A stretch of DNA of 64,000 nt from 34-65-8 sp046294735 (GCA_046294735.1 JBKBKB010000001.1:186001-250000), one strand, 5' to 3'. Shown: positions 7,483-16,812, counted from the stretch's first letter. Made by a program: numbers and translations. The notes: generated by a model from the sequence alone, not told the origin.

Positions 7483-8084
7483 GCGAACTGTTCGAGCGCC
7501 TCGCCGACCTGTTCGAGCGCGGCCACCGCGTGGCTGTAGACGGGCTGCTGAGCGACGAACGCTTCGCCCGCGCCAGACGCACCGCCGATGCCGCAGTGCT
7601 GATCGCGGTGACGGAACGGCCCGATCCGGGCGTGATCCTGACCCGCCGGCCACACACCATGCGCGACCATCCGGGACAGGTCGCCTTCCCCGGCGGCAAA
7701 CTCGATCCGGGCGAGGATGCGGTGCAGGCCGCCCTGCGCGAGGCACATGAGGAACTGGCGATTGACCCGGCTCATGTGCGCGTGATCGGCACGACCGACC
7801 GCTACCAGACCGGCACGGGGTTCGACGTCACCCCCGTGTTGGCGCTAGTTCCGCCCGACCTCCCGATCGTGCCCAACCCACACGAGGTCGAGGCCTGGTT
7901 CGAGGCACCCTTGCGGGTGCTGCTGGAGCGGGAGCACTGGAGCGAGCACGAGGTGTTCTGGGAAGGTGCCGACCGCCGCTACCTCCAGCTCGACTGGCAG
8001 GGTTTCCGGATCTGGGGCGTGACTGCGGCGATCATCGCCAACCTTGCGCGGCGGCTGGAGATCAAGGAATTGCTCGATGGGTGA
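7479..8084 (+). CDS. Nudix hydrolase, probable CoA pyrophosphatase
   Basis: This 201-residue enzyme starts at GTG 7479, overlapping the preceding stop by 4 bp. It has the CoA-pyrophosphatase signature DHPGQVAFPGGKLD immediately before a full Nudix box (GGKLDPGEDAVQAALREAHE followed by ELAI), which binds divalent metal and water. Related enzymes such as NudL/YeaB hydrolyse CoA to 3',5'-ADP and phosphopantetheine. The start overlaps the DUF1285 gene and the end overlaps cca, forming one transcription unit. Confidence 0.92.
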   Translation: MSELFERLADLFERGHRVAVDGLLSDERFARARRTADAAVLIAVTERPDPGVILTRRPHTMRDHPGQVAFPGGKLDPGEDAVQAALREAHEELAIDPAHVRVIGTTDRYQTGTGFDVTPVLALVPPDLPIVPNPHEVEAWFEAPLRVLLEREHWSEHEVFWEGADRRYLQLDWQGFRIWGVTAAIIANLARRLEIKELLDG

Positions 8085-9255
8085 GCGTTTGCCCGCCGCC
8101 CCCTGGACCGCGCGTGCAGACCTCGCCGCAATGGTCGATGCGCTCGGGCATGGCAATGTCCGCTGGGTTGGCGGCGCGGTGCGTGACACGCTGCTTGATC
8201 ATCCGGTCAAGGATATCGACGCCGCCACGCCGCTGCTCCCGCATGTGGTAATCGAACGGTTGGCGGCGGCGGGCATCCGCACGGTGCCGACCGGGATCGA
8301 ACATGGCACAGTGACCGCGCTGCTGGCAGGTGGCCCGGTCGAGGTCACCACCCTGCGACATGACGTTTCGACCGATGGCCGCCGCGCAACTGTGGCCTTC
8401 GCCTCTGGCTGGCGCGACGATGCCGCACGGCGCGATTTCACCATCAACGCGCTCTACGCCGACCCGGCAACGCTGGAGATCTCCGACTGGTTCGGCGGGC
8501 TGGGCGACCTCGCCGCGCGGCGGGTGCGCTTCATCGGCGATGCCCACCAGCGCATCCGCGAGGATCACCTGCGGATCCTGCGCTATTTCCGCTTCCAGGC
8601 CCGGTTCGGATCACAGGTCGATGCGCCTTCCGAGCGGGCCTGCCACGATCTGGCGCATACGCTGAAAGGGCTCAGCCGCGAACGGGTGGCGATGGAGCTG
8701 CTGGCTCTGCTCGCCCTGCCCGATCCCGCACCAACGGTGGAGCGCATGGCTGAGCTCGGCGTGCTCGCCGTCATCCTACCGGAAGCGGGCAAATCCGGCC
8801 TTGTGGCGCTGCGCGCGCTGGTAGCGGCGGAGCAAGCGGCGGGTGTGGAGGGCCAGGCCCTTCGTCGTCTTGCCGCCCTGCTCCCCCCATCGGCGCCAGT
8901 GGCGGAAACAGTGGCGGCGCGGTTGCGGCTGTCGAAAGCCCAGCGCGGCCGCCTGATCGCAGCGGCGGCACGGACCGGCAGCGACGCAGCCAGCCCCCGC
9001 GCGCTGGCCTATATCGAAGGGACCGAGAGCGCAGCGGACCGCTTGCTCCTGATTGGTGCCGACCCGGCCCTGGTGCTTGGCTGGGAAGTGCCCGAACTCC
9101 CACTCAAGGGCGGAGAGATCGTCGCCCGCGGTGTTGGTGCAGGACCCGAGGTCGCCCGCACCTTGCGCGAGGTGGAGCGACGCTGGGTAGCGGAGAACTT
9201 TCCCCCGCGCGACCGGGTGCTGGAATTGCTGGCGAACATATTGGCGGGCCAATGA
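8077..9255 (+). CDS. cca: CCA tRNA nucleotidyltransferase/poly(A) polymerase family
   Basis: This 392-residue class II nucleotidyltransferase has VRWVGGAVRDTLL (GGxxRD), VKDIDAATPL with the catalytic DxD, RRDFTINALY and REDHLRILRYFRFQARFG, all in the family order. It adds or repairs the 3' CCA of tRNA, although the closely related poly(A) polymerases cannot be excluded by eye. The ATG at 8077 overlaps the Nudix stop by 8 bp; an upstream in-frame start at 8044 would lie within the Nudix gene. The gene is last in the GNAT-DUF1285-Nudix-cca run. Confidence 0.92.
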   Translation: MGERLPAAPWTARADLAAMVDALGHGNVRWVGGAVRDTLLDHPVKDIDAATPLLPHVVIERLAAAGIRTVPTGIEHGTVTALLAGGPVEVTTLRHDVSTDGRRATVAFASGWRDDAARRDFTINALYADPATLEISDWFGGLGDLAARRVRFIGDAHQRIREDHLRILRYFRFQARFGSQVDAPSERACHDLAHTLKGLSRERVAMELLALLALPDPAPTVERMAELGVLAVILPEAGKSGLVALRALVAAEQAAGVEGQALRRLAALLPPSAPVAETVAARLRLSKAQRGRLIAAAARTGSDAASPRALAYIEGTESAADRLLLIGADPALVLGWEVPELPLKGGEIVARGVGAGPEVARTLREVERRWVAENFPPRDRVLELLANILAGQ

Positions 9256-9378
9256 AAGCCGCAGCCCGTCCCGGCTGATGATCGATCCAGCCGTTGCGGC
9301 TGATCCACACCCAACAGCTACCATTGCCGGGGCCGACCGATACTCTAGGGTGTCGGCCAATCCTCTGCGGTGCGTGGA

Positions 9379-11673
9379 TCAGAACCGATTATCCCGCGGG
9401 AACCCCTGCGGTGGCATCCGCCCGGCGGCACCGCGCGCAACCTTCCATTGCCAGATCTCGGTCTCGGTCCGGGTGCGGTCGCCTTTGCCGCCCATCTGCC
9501 AGCTGAGCCCGTCCTCCAGCCGGAAGCTGATCGCATCGGCAAGCCCGCCATCACGGTAGCGTTGCAGCGTCACCCCCTGCCCGCGCGCCATCACCGGCAG
9601 CTCCTCAAGGTTGAACACCACCAGCTTGCGGTTGTCGCCGACCACAGCGACATGGTCGTGCGCCTCGGCGATCTCGCGCACCACGCGCAGGCGGACCTTG
9701 TCCTTCAGGTTGACCACCTGCCGGCCTTTACGTGTTTCGGCGAGGATTTCGTCAGTCACCGCGGCAAAGCCCTTGCCGCTGGTCGCGGCGAGCAGCAGCT
9801 GGGTCTTGGGCCGATGGACGACCACAGCAATGATCTGTGCCTCGGCATCGATGTCGAGCATGGTGCGGATCGGCTCACCAAAGCCGCGTGCGCCGGGTAG
9901 TTTGTCGCACCCGAGGGTGTAAAACCGCCCGTCATCCGCCGCGATCAGCAGCTTGTCGGTCGTCTGCGCATGGAGTGCGAAAGCCGGGCCATCGCCTTCC
10001 TTGAACTTGTATTCACGGTCCAGCGGCTCGTGCCCGCTGGCGCCCCGGATCCAGCCCTTCTGCGAGAGGATCACCGTGACCGGTGCTTTCTCGATCATCG
10101 CATCCATGCTGAACTCGACCGTCGGGGCGGCTTCGGCAATAGTGGTGCGGCGGCGCCCGAGCGCGGTGTCTTCGCCATACTCCTTGCGCAGGGCCGCCAG
10201 ATCGCGTTTCAGGCGGGTGCGCTGGCGGGCCGGGCTGTCGAGCAGCTTCTGCAGCTCGTCCTGCTCGGCGAGGAGCGTGTCCTTCTCCTGCCGTAGCTCC
10301 ATTTCCTCCAGCTTGCGCAAGCTGCGCAGCCGCATGTTGAGGATCGCCTCGGCCTGGCGGTCGGTGATGCCGAATTCGGCCATCATCACCGGCTTGGGCT
10401 CGTCCTCGGTGCGGATAATCTCGATCACCCGATCGAGGTTGAGGTAGGCGATGATATAGCCTTCGACCAGTTCCAGCCGGGCGGCAATCTTTTCCAGCCG
10501 ATGGCGGGCGCGGCGCTGGAGGATATCGATCTGGCTGGCGACCCAGTGGCCAAGCAGTTCCTTCAGCCCCATCACCATCGGCGTGCGGGTGGCGTCGAGG
10601 ACGTTGAGGTTGAGCCCGAAACGGGTTTCGAGGTCAGTAAGCTTGTAGAGTGATTCCTTGAGCAGTTCGGGATCGACATTGCGGCTCTTGGGCACCAGCA
10701 CGATGCGGATCGCCTCGTCGCTTTCGTCGCGCACATCTTCCAGGATCGGCAGCTTGCGGTCGGCGATCAGCTGGGCGATCTGCTCGATCAGCTTGCCTTT
10801 CTGCACCTGATAGGGGATTTCGCTGATCACCAGCTGCCACTGCCCGCCGCCCAGCCGCTCGATCCCCGCCTCGCAGTCAGCCTCATCCCGGGCCTCGTCG
10901 GCATGGAACCGTCCGCGGATGCGGAAGCTTCCGCGCCCGCTCTCATAGGCTGCGGAAATGCTCGCCGCGCTGTCGACGATCATACCGCCGGTCGGCAGGT
11001 CCGGCCCCTTGAACAGCTCCATCAGCCGTGCGTGTTCGACATGCGGGTTATCTATCAGCTCCAGCGTCGCGTCGACGATCTCAGCGACGTTATGGCTGGG
11101 GATATTGGTCGCCATGCCAACAGCGATGCCGCTCGCCCCGTTGGCGAGCAGGTTGGGGAACAGCCCGGGGAACAGCGCGGGTTCCTCTTCTTCGCCATTA
11201 TATGTCGGAATGAAGTCAACCGTGCCGTCGTCCAGCCCCTCCATCAGGCGCATCGCCGTCTTCGTCAGACGGGCTTCGGTGTAGCGATACGCGGCGGCGT
11301 TATCCCCATCGATATTGCCGAAGTTGCCCTGCCCCTCGACCAATGGATAACGAAGGGCAAAATCCTGTGCCAGCCGCACCATTGCATCGTAAGCCGCAGT
11401 GTCGCCATGCGGGTGATACTTGCCGATCACCTCGCCAACCACCCGCGCGCTCTTCTTGAACGCGCTGGCCGGATCGAGCTTCAGTTGCCGCATGGTCCAC
11501 AGCAGGCGGCGATGGACCGGCTTCAGCCCGTCGCGCAGGTCGGGCAATGAGCGCGCAGTAATCGTGGACAGGGCATAGAGGAGGTAACGTTCCGACAGTG
11601 CACTGTCGAACGGGGCATCGACGATGGCGTCAAACGGATCGGATTCCGGCGGGTCGGCTTCGGTCACGGACAT
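9379..11673 (-). CDS. parC: DNA topoisomerase IV subunit A
   Basis: This 764-residue type IIA topoisomerase subunit begins with the conserved RSLPDLRDGLKPVHRRLLW and KSARVVGEVIGKYHPHGD. The active-site tyrosine is in YRYTEARLTKTAM (near residue 132). The long helical tower region (about 400-510) and C-terminal beta-propeller follow. The length and the absence of a GyrA-box (QRRGGKG) in the tail favour ParC over GyrA. It decatenates chromosomes together with ParE, which is not in the window. The 270 bp upstream (11674-11943) contain nothing I can assign; this is the left edge of the catabolic region. Confidence 0.93.
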   Translation of the reverse strand: MSVTEADPPESDPFDAIVDAPFDSALSERYLLYALSTITARSLPDLRDGLKPVHRRLLWTMRQLKLDPASAFKKSARVVGEVIGKYHPHGDTAAYDAMVRLAQDFALRYPLVEGQGNFGNIDGDNAAAYRYTEARLTKTAMRLMEGLDDGTVDFIPTYNGEEEEPALFPGLFPNLLANGASGIAVGMATNIPSHNVAEIVDATLELIDNPHVEHARLMELFKGPDLPTGGMIVDSAASISAAYESGRGSFRIRGRFHADEARDEADCEAGIERLGGGQWQLVISEIPYQVQKGKLIEQIAQLIADRKLPILEDVRDESDEAIRIVLVPKSRNVDPELLKESLYKLTDLETRFGLNLNVLDATRTPMVMGLKELLGHWVASQIDILQRRARHRLEKIAARLELVEGYIIAYLNLDRVIEIIRTEDEPKPVMMAEFGITDRQAEAILNMRLRSLRKLEEMELRQEKDTLLAEQDELQKLLDSPARQRTRLKRDLAALRKEYGEDTALGRRRTTIAEAAPTVEFSMDAMIEKAPVTVILSQKGWIRGASGHEPLDREYKFKEGDGPAFALHAQTTDKLLIAADDGRFYTLGCDKLPGARGFGEPIRTMLDIDAEAQIIAVVVHRPKTQLLLAATSGKGFAAVTDEILAETRKGRQVVNLKDKVRLRVVREIAEAHDHVAVVGDNRKLVVFNLEELPVMARGQGVTLQRYRDGGLADAISFRLEDGLSWQMGGKGDRTRTETEIWQWKVARGAAGRMPPQGFPRDNRF

Positions 11674-11943
11674 GGCAAGCCCCTAGCAGCGCCATCGCCG
11701 CACAGGGAGCGGCAAAAGCCCCTATCCACAGCTAGCACGCCCGATGGGGACGCGGAGCCGCGACATCCTGCCGCAGCAGGCGCAGTTGACGCACGCTCAG
11801 CCATCAGGGATGGCACCATTTCCAATTGCAAGAAGGTCATGGTACTCAAACCTGCCGACATGGGCTGGCGCATTGCCCCCGCCTTCCGATCATGCGGGAG
11901 AGGCGCGGAACCCCAAGAAAACTGGCTACCTGGTTACCGCGCC

Positions 11944-12699
11944 CTATGGCTCTCCGGGCCAGGCAAAGAGCGTGTCCGGAATACGATCGCCCACGACGAC
12001 GCTCCGCCAATAGACCGTGTTTGCCCGCACCCCGTCATAGAACAGAGTGACCTCGCGCGCCTGCACCCATTCCGGGTCTGCAAGCCGAACGAAGTCATCG
12101 TAGTATCGCTCGTGCCACCCGCGCGGGGTGCGGAAGCCCATGTAGCGGATGAAGCTGCTGTCGCGGTCAATCCCGAACAAGGTGGTGGAGCCGGCTGGAT
12201 CGATGATCCGGACCAGATCGACCGGCCTGCCGCCAATATCGCGTGGCGGGGCGTGCTCGATCCGGAAACCCTCCTTCAAGGCAGAACGGATGATGCCGAA
12301 ACCGAAGTTGCTCGCCCAGTAAGCGTCGGCTTCCGCCTTGGGCACGATACCGCGCTCGTTCCAGGTCGTCTCCCCATCATAGCCGACTTCGAAAAGCAGG
12401 CGGTCACCCGAGCGGGCAGTAATCCGCACCTTGCCGTCCGCGCCATGCGCCTCGGTCCGGTCAGGGTCTATCACCCGCCACATGCGGTAGTCGTCCGCGC
12501 GCGAACGCGGTGCAGCCTGATCCGGCGCGTAGAACTCGGCATGACCTGCAAGGATCAGAGACGATGGGGTAAGCCACGCATCACCGCCATGGGCTGCAAT
12601 GGCGGCTTCGACCAGCTTGCGCGGTTCGCTGGTATCATCCTGGGCGGACGCTGTGCCGACGGAAACGAACCAGGCGACCCCCCACAGGATTGCTCGCAT
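11944..12699 (-). CDS. Exported protein of unknown function, under the shared operator
   Basis: A 251-residue protein with a signal peptide (MRAILWGVAWFVSVGTASA) and a mature part beginning QDDTSEPRKLVEAAIAAHGG. The pattern of an N-terminal AIAAHGGDAW helix followed by beta-strands resembles LolA/LppX-like outer-membrane-lipid-binding folds, but this is a weak impression. I chose the ATG at 12699 because GGAG stands 9 nt upstream; the frame is open to 12726 but that start would lie inside the TTGTCCGGACAA operator. It is a single minus-strand gene, divergent from the exported protein at 12765. Function is unknown. Confidence 0.7.
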   Translation of the reverse strand: MRAILWGVAWFVSVGTASAQDDTSEPRKLVEAAIAAHGGDAWLTPSSLILAGHAEFYAPDQAAPRSRADDYRMWRVIDPDRTEAHGADGKVRITARSGDRLLFEVGYDGETTWNERGIVPKAEADAYWASNFGFGIIRSALKEGFRIEHAPPRDIGGRPVDLVRIIDPAGSTTLFGIDRDSSFIRYMGFRTPRGWHERYYDDFVRLADPEWVQAREVTLFYDGVRANTVYWRSVVVGDRIPDTLFAWPGEP

Positions 12700-12714
12700 T
12701 ATCAAAAACTCCAT

Positions 12715-12726
12715 TTGTCCGGACAA
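12715..12726. promoter_or_regulatory. Regulon operator TTGTCCGGACAA (copy 1)
   Basis: A perfect copy of the palindrome TTGTCCGGACAA, ending 16 bp before the ATG of the minus-strand gene (12699) and 39 bp before the plus-strand gene (12765). It marks the left end of the catabolic region. Confidence 0.8.
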
Positions 12727-12764
12727 CTATTCCAAACCACGAAGCAGTCGGCTAGGCAAGTGTG

Positions 12765-13388
12765 ATGAAGCCGATTACCCGCACCCTTGCGTTACTAAGC
12801 GCTGCCGTCTCCGTGCCCGCTGTAGCTGGTCAGGCGTTGCCTCCCGGCATCTGGACCAACACCGAAGATGTCTATTTCGCCCAAGAGGAAGGGCGGCCAG
12901 TGCCCGCACCGATCGCGATCCAGACCGTGGCAGACGGGCACTGGCGGCCAATCGACGCCTTTGGCACACCCGTGGGCGAATGGTCAGCCTCGCCGTTACC
13001 CGGACTTGCCCCGCGTGAGGGTGGCGGCTGGCAAATCAATGGCAGTGAGTTGCGCCGCGCTGCTCGATACACCTGCTGGGTTTCCACGCGCAAGTTTGCT
13101 GGGAAGCCCGATGGCAACGCCGATTGGACCTTTGCCAGCGGACTGGAAACGTTTGACCAGGGCGGCCGGGTCAATGTGCCAGGCCATGGCGAAGCACCCG
13201 ACGTGCAGATCCACTTGCGTAATGTAACCTGGGCGGCTGGCAGTCGTAACAAGCCTTCGCTGGTTCTTTACATTCACCGTGATGATCCGCGGCGAGCGGA
13301 AAGCTACAGCTGGTCATCCCCGGATGCTGCGCTAATCGGGATCAACTTGCGCTGGGTTCAGGCGAGTTGCAGCCGAGTGGACGGCTGA
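12765..13388 (+). CDS. Exported protein of unknown function
   Basis: A 207-residue protein with a signal peptide (MKPITRTLALLSAAVSVPAVA) and a mature start GQALPPGIWTNTEDVYFAQE. Two cysteines occur in the mature part (YTCWVSTRK and QASCSRVDG) and could form a disulfide in the periplasm. No family is recognised. A GTG one codon upstream (12762) is a possible alternative start. It is divergent from the gene at 11944 and shares operator copy 1. It ends 12 bp from the convergent VOC gene. Confidence 0.65.
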   Translation: MKPITRTLALLSAAVSVPAVAGQALPPGIWTNTEDVYFAQEEGRPVPAPIAIQTVADGHWRPIDAFGTPVGEWSASPLPGLAPREGGGWQINGSELRRAARYTCWVSTRKFAGKPDGNADWTFASGLETFDQGGRVNVPGHGEAPDVQIHLRNVTWAAGSRNKPSLVLYIHRDDPRRAESYSWSSPDAALIGINLRWVQASCSRVDG

Positions 13389-13400
13389 AGCCATGCCGGA

Positions 13401-14300
13401 TCATCCAACTTCCACCAGTTCTACCAGTTCGCCGGCAGGGCCGATGGCCGTTGCTGCCCGACGCCCTTCGTAGACCGGGCCATAGCGAGCCGCCGGATTA
13501 GCCAGCCAGTCAACCTGACAACTGCCCAGATCGCGCACCGCCAGCGTCACCACGGCGTTGCCGGGCGGCAGCATACCCGCATGGCGCGGACGCACGGTGG
13601 CGGCGGCGGGATAGTCATCCACTTCGATCACCGGCATCCGCCCGCTGCGGACCATGGTGATGGTGGTCTGCGTGCCGTCCGGCAGACCAAACGCGGAATT
13701 GATCATGGTATAGGGCAAGGTGTAATCGCTGCCCCGCTCCAGACCCAGTGCATCGGCATACCAGGCCACGCTGCGTTCCCGGTCAGGCGCAGCCAGCACG
13801 ACGATGAAAATCCGGTCAACCGGCGCCTGCGCGCGCGGCAGATCCAGATCGGGCAGGTCGCCCAGCACCTGATTGAGATAGACCATTTCGTGGCCCGGCC
13901 CCAGCACCTGCATCGGGATGAAGGCAGGTTCGATGTTCTCCAGCTTTTTTGGCGGGCCGACCACCGTGAATTGATCGCACGGCAAGGCATCGGGCCAGTG
14001 CCACACATCTTCGACCGTGGTCTCGAACGCGGCCCAGCCAAAGCTGCGGGTCGGCCTGAAATCGGGATGCGCGGGCTGCTCGACCAGGCGAAACCAGCAT
14101 GGCGCACCGCTGGCCGGACGGAGCATGGCGTAGGGTGATCCCGCATTGGCAGGGCAGCCCCAACTGCGCGCCAGATCCTCCGGAACGACGCCTTGCTCGA
14201 CCAGATCGAGGCGCAGACTGCCGCGATATGCCGCCACTGCGCACGCCAGATCGGGCACCGTCGACAACCCGCCAAGGATGCTGCCGTGGGCGGCTGTCAC
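13401..14300 (-). CDS. VOC-superfamily (glyoxalase/dioxygenase-like) protein, last gene of the nine-gene operon
   Basis: This 299-residue cytoplasmic protein has two VOC-like modules: one starting TVPDLACAVAAYRGSLRLDL and one starting RIFIVVLAAPDRERSVAWYA. The second ends in ELVELVEVG, typical of a VOC terminal strand. VOC proteins include glyoxalases, extradiol dioxygenases and epimerases; the metal ligands are not obvious here, so the reaction is open. It starts with GTG at 14300, overlapping the stop of the enoyl-CoA hydratase gene (GTGA). It is the distal gene of the operon running from 22131. Confidence 0.75.
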   Translation of the reverse strand: MTAAHGSILGGLSTVPDLACAVAAYRGSLRLDLVEQGVVPEDLARSWGCPANAGSPYAMLRPASGAPCWFRLVEQPAHPDFRPTRSFGWAAFETTVEDVWHWPDALPCDQFTVVGPPKKLENIEPAFIPMQVLGPGHEMVYLNQVLGDLPDLDLPRAQAPVDRIFIVVLAAPDRERSVAWYADALGLERGSDYTLPYTMINSAFGLPDGTQTTITMVRSGRMPVIEVDDYPAAATVRPRHAGMLPPGNAVVTLAVRDLGSCQVDWLANPAARYGPVYEGRRAATAIGPAGELVELVEVG

Positions 14301-15055
14301 GATCCGAACTCCGGCTTTCGCTTTTCGACAAAGGCACTGGTGCCTTCCACGAAGTCAGGACCGGTAAACGCCTCTGCAAACACCGCCCGCGTGTCTGCAT
14401 CGTCATCGGCCTGCCCATCCAGAATGCGGCGGACGAACTTCTTGATCCTCATGGTCGAATGGAGCGAGTTGGCCGCAATCTGGTCTTCCAGATGACCGGG
14501 GCTGGCTGCCACTTCATCCACCAGCCCGATCCGCAGCGCTTCCTGCGCATCCAGCAACATCCCGGCATAGAGCATTCGCCTGGCCTGCCCTGGACCAACC
14601 AGGTCGACCAGCAGCTTGGTATCATGCAGTGGATAGACCAAACCCAGCCGGGCCGGAGTGATCCCCAGACGCGCTCGGGGCGTTGCAAGACGGATGTCTG
14701 CTGCGAGCGCGATCCCGCAGCCGCCGCCCACACAATCACCGTCGATAAACGCGATCACCGGTTTATCCGCCCTAGCAAGCACGTGCTGGGCGCGGTTAAT
14801 CGCCGCCTGATTGGCGGTGCGCCAAGCGGCATCGTCTTTGTTGGCAAGCAGTTCGGAAATGTCCGCGCCCGCACAGAAAACACCTGGATGGGCGGACTCA
14901 ATCGTCAGCACACGCACCGCCGGATCGGCCATGGCAGCAAGCACCAATTCAGGCAGCAGTTCCCACATCGCCTGATTGAAGGCGTTGCGTCTGTCCGGCC
15001 GGTCTAGATAAAGTCGCGCGACATGATCGCGGCCACTTTCCAGTCTCAGGGTCAT
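14297..15055 (-). CDS. Enoyl-CoA hydratase/isomerase family protein
   Basis: This 252-residue crotonase-fold protein has LYLDRPDRRNAFNQAMW, the oxyanion-hole segment GVFCAGADISEL and the second one, DGDCVGGGCGIALAADIRLAT. One of the glutamates normally used for water addition is not evident in the GGGCGIALAAD stretch, so an isomerase or hydrolase role is possible. ATG at 15055 overlaps the upstream deacetylase stop (ATGA); a longer frame to 15304 exists but runs inside that gene. It is expected to act on a CoA thioester made by the AMP-ligase of the same operon. Confidence 0.88.
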   Translation of the reverse strand: MTLRLESGRDHVARLYLDRPDRRNAFNQAMWELLPELVLAAMADPAVRVLTIESAHPGVFCAGADISELLANKDDAAWRTANQAAINRAQHVLARADKPVIAFIDGDCVGGGCGIALAADIRLATPRARLGITPARLGLVYPLHDTKLLVDLVGPGQARRMLYAGMLLDAQEALRIGLVDEVAASPGHLEDQIAANSLHSTMRIKKFVRRILDGQADDDADTRAVFAEAFTGPDFVEGTSAFVEKRKPEFGS

Positions 15056-15924
15056 GCCGACACCGTGGCGGCAAAATGTTCGGCGATCGCCTTGCGAGTG
15101 GTCACCCACACCCCGTCGTGCTTGCGAACGTGGCGGAAAAACTCCTCCAACGCCCAGATCCGACCCGGTCTTCCGATGATCCGCAGATGCAGGCCCAGGC
15201 TCATCATCTTGGGATGGCCTTCCTCCCCTTCGCGATAGACCTGATCGAAATTGCGGATGGCATAGGCGAGCCATTGTTCGGGGGTCATCGCCGGGTCGGT
15301 CCACATCTTCATGTCGTTGTTGTCGAGCTGGTAGGGCACGATCACCATCGGCTGGCCAGGCACAGTCTCGCGGTCCCAGAACGGCACGTCGCCGCTGTAA
15401 TCATCCATGTGATAGTTGAACCCCTCCTCGATCAGCAGGCGGCGGGTGTTGTCGGTCAGCATATAACGCGACAGCCAGCCGTAAGGGCGAACGCCGCAAG
15501 TCTGCTCTATGCTGGTCACGGCCTTGCGGATGAAGGCGCGTTCCTGCTCCTCGTCCATCCTGAACTGATGGACCCAGCGCCAGCCATGGCTGACCGGCTC
15601 ATGGCCCAGTTCCACGATAGCTTCGGCGATTTCGGGATGGTTTTCGAGGCTGAGCGCCGCAACCGTCCAGCTGGCCAGGATATTATAGTTTTTCAGCAAC
15701 TTAAACACGCGGGGGGCACCGGCCTTGATCCCGTAGCGATAATTGCTTTCGTTCGAATAGTTGCGGATCGGCCCCTTGATGAAGATGCCCAGTTCATCGA
15801 CCGGCTCCATCCCCCGGTCCCCCCGGGCAATGGTCTGTTCGCTTCCTTCCTCGACATTGACCACCACGCTCAGCGCCATTTTGGCGCCATCGGGCCAGTC
15901 GATCCGTTCTTCCTGCACATTCAT
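15052..15924 (-). CDS. Polysaccharide-deacetylase-fold N-C hydrolase, PuuE/imidase type (copy 1)
   Basis: This 290-residue protein has the NodB-homology barrel in the PuuE (allantoinase)/cyclic-imidase form: MALSVVVNVEEGSEQ at the N-terminus, then LGHEPVSHGWRWVHQ and CGVRPYGWLSRYMLTDNTRR. The SHGWRW motif is as in PuuE, and the usual metal-binding TFDD of sugar deacetylases is replaced by VNVEEG. Known relatives open allantoin or cyclic imides rather than sugars. Two relatives are encoded at 45138 and 46052. The ATG at 15924 is the clear family start, although GGAG abuts it directly; an ATG at 15936 is possible. A 69-bp palindromic repeat fills its leader. Confidence 0.8.
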   Translation of the reverse strand: MNVQEERIDWPDGAKMALSVVVNVEEGSEQTIARGDRGMEPVDELGIFIKGPIRNYSNESNYRYGIKAGAPRVFKLLKNYNILASWTVAALSLENHPEIAEAIVELGHEPVSHGWRWVHQFRMDEEQERAFIRKAVTSIEQTCGVRPYGWLSRYMLTDNTRRLLIEEGFNYHMDDYSGDVPFWDRETVPGQPMVIVPYQLDNNDMKMWTDPAMTPEQWLAYAIRNFDQVYREGEEGHPKMMSLGLHLRIIGRPGRIWALEEFFRHVRKHDGVWVTTRKAIAEHFAATVSA

Positions 15925-15993
15925 CTCCGTTCGCATCGAGCGTAGTCGAGATGCCCCGCTTGCGTGTCTCGACTGCGCTCGACACGAACGGAG
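15925..15993. repeat. 69-bp palindromic repeat inside the operon
   Basis: Outer arms of 9 bp (15925-15933 and 15985-15993, CTCCGTTCG/CGAACGGAG) enclose two 20-bp inner arms (15934-15953 and 15965-15984) that match at 15 of 20 positions as an inverted repeat, with an 11-bp centre. The TCTCGACT-x-CGCTCGA core resembles REP-like palindromes I recall from sphingomonad genomes. It lies between the SDR and deacetylase genes, next to the latter's ribosome site. Confidence 0.65.
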
Positions 15994-16009
15994 CAATGGG
16001 TTCATTTGG

Positions 16010-16810
16010 CTAGTGCATTTCCTCCCCGCCGGACACATTGAGCGCCTCTCCGGTGACGTAAAACGCCGCTTCGCTTGCCAGCCACAGGCAGGCCGCGGCC
16101 GTGTCAGACGGCAATCCGGGACGCCCCATCGGGTTCTTGGCCGCCATATTGGCAAGATACGCCTCTACGCTGTCAAATCCCAGCAAGCGGGCGAAATAGG
16201 CGTTCTGCTGCGCACCCAGGCCTGTGGTAACGTGATTGGGGCACACGGCGTTCACGGTTATGCCGTGCGGTCCCAGTTCGACCGCGCTGGCCCGGGTCAG
16301 GCCGATCATGCCGTGCTTGGAACTGACATAGGCGGGCAGATGCGGAAAGCCGGTCTTGGCCGCCTGGCTGGCAATGTTGATGATCCGCCCACCTTGACCG
16401 CGTTCGACCATCACCCGTGCCGCGGCCTGAGTGCAATAGAACGCACCCGAAAGGTTGACAGCGAGCACCTGATCCCATTCATCCACCGGATCGACTTCCA
16501 GCAGCGGCTTCATCTTGAACCCGATCCCGGCATTGTTGACGAAGACGTCGATGCCGCCGAACCGCTCCACCGTCTGCGCCACCAAAGCCCGGCACTGATC
16601 CGCTTCGGCCACATTGCAAGCCAGGGTCGCCACCTGCACCCCTCGCTCCGACAGCTCGTCGGCAACCTCCCGCGCTTCAGCATCAATGGCGATATCAGAG
16701 ACAACACAATTGGCACCCTGATCGGCGAAAGCCTGGAGGATGCCCTGCCCAAGGCCCTTGTGCTTGCCCGATCCGGTAACCACCACGGTCTTGCCCGCAA
16801 ATGCCGCCAT
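16010..16810 (-). CDS. SDR-family NAD(P)-dependent oxidoreductase
   Basis: This 266-residue short-chain dehydrogenase has a glycine-rich cofactor motif with a small insertion (VVVTGSGKHKGLGQG), NNAGIG, the catalytic Ser in IINIASQAAKTG and the Tyr-Lys pair in YVSSKHG. An acidic residue after strand two (SDIAIDA) favours NAD over NADP. The alcohol or ketone acted on is unknown. The ATG at 16810 has GAGGA nine nt upstream; a GTG at 16816 overlapping the HapK stop is an alternative. It is the sixth gene of the 22131-13401 operon. Confidence 0.9.
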   Translation of the reverse strand: MAAFAGKTVVVTGSGKHKGLGQGILQAFADQGANCVVSDIAIDAEAREVADELSERGVQVATLACNVAEADQCRALVAQTVERFGGIDVFVNNAGIGFKMKPLLEVDPVDEWDQVLAVNLSGAFYCTQAAARVMVERGQGGRIINIASQAAKTGFPHLPAYVSSKHGMIGLTRASAVELGPHGITVNAVCPNHVTTGLGAQQNAYFARLLGFDSVEAYLANMAAKNPMGRPGLPSDTAAACLWLASEAAFYVTGEALNVSGGEEMH

Positions 16811-16812
16811 CG

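Noticed and set aside
9256..9378. Nested palindromic stretch after cca
   Set aside because: AGCCGCA/TGCGGCT with an inner CGGCTG/CAGCCG could be a hairpin, but there is no T-run and the pairing is short, so I did not call a terminator.
11674..11943. Gap between parC and the first catabolic gene
   Set aside because: Short frames exist (11664-11873 minus, 11744-12013 plus) but none has a recognisable domain or ribosome site. I see nothing to annotate.
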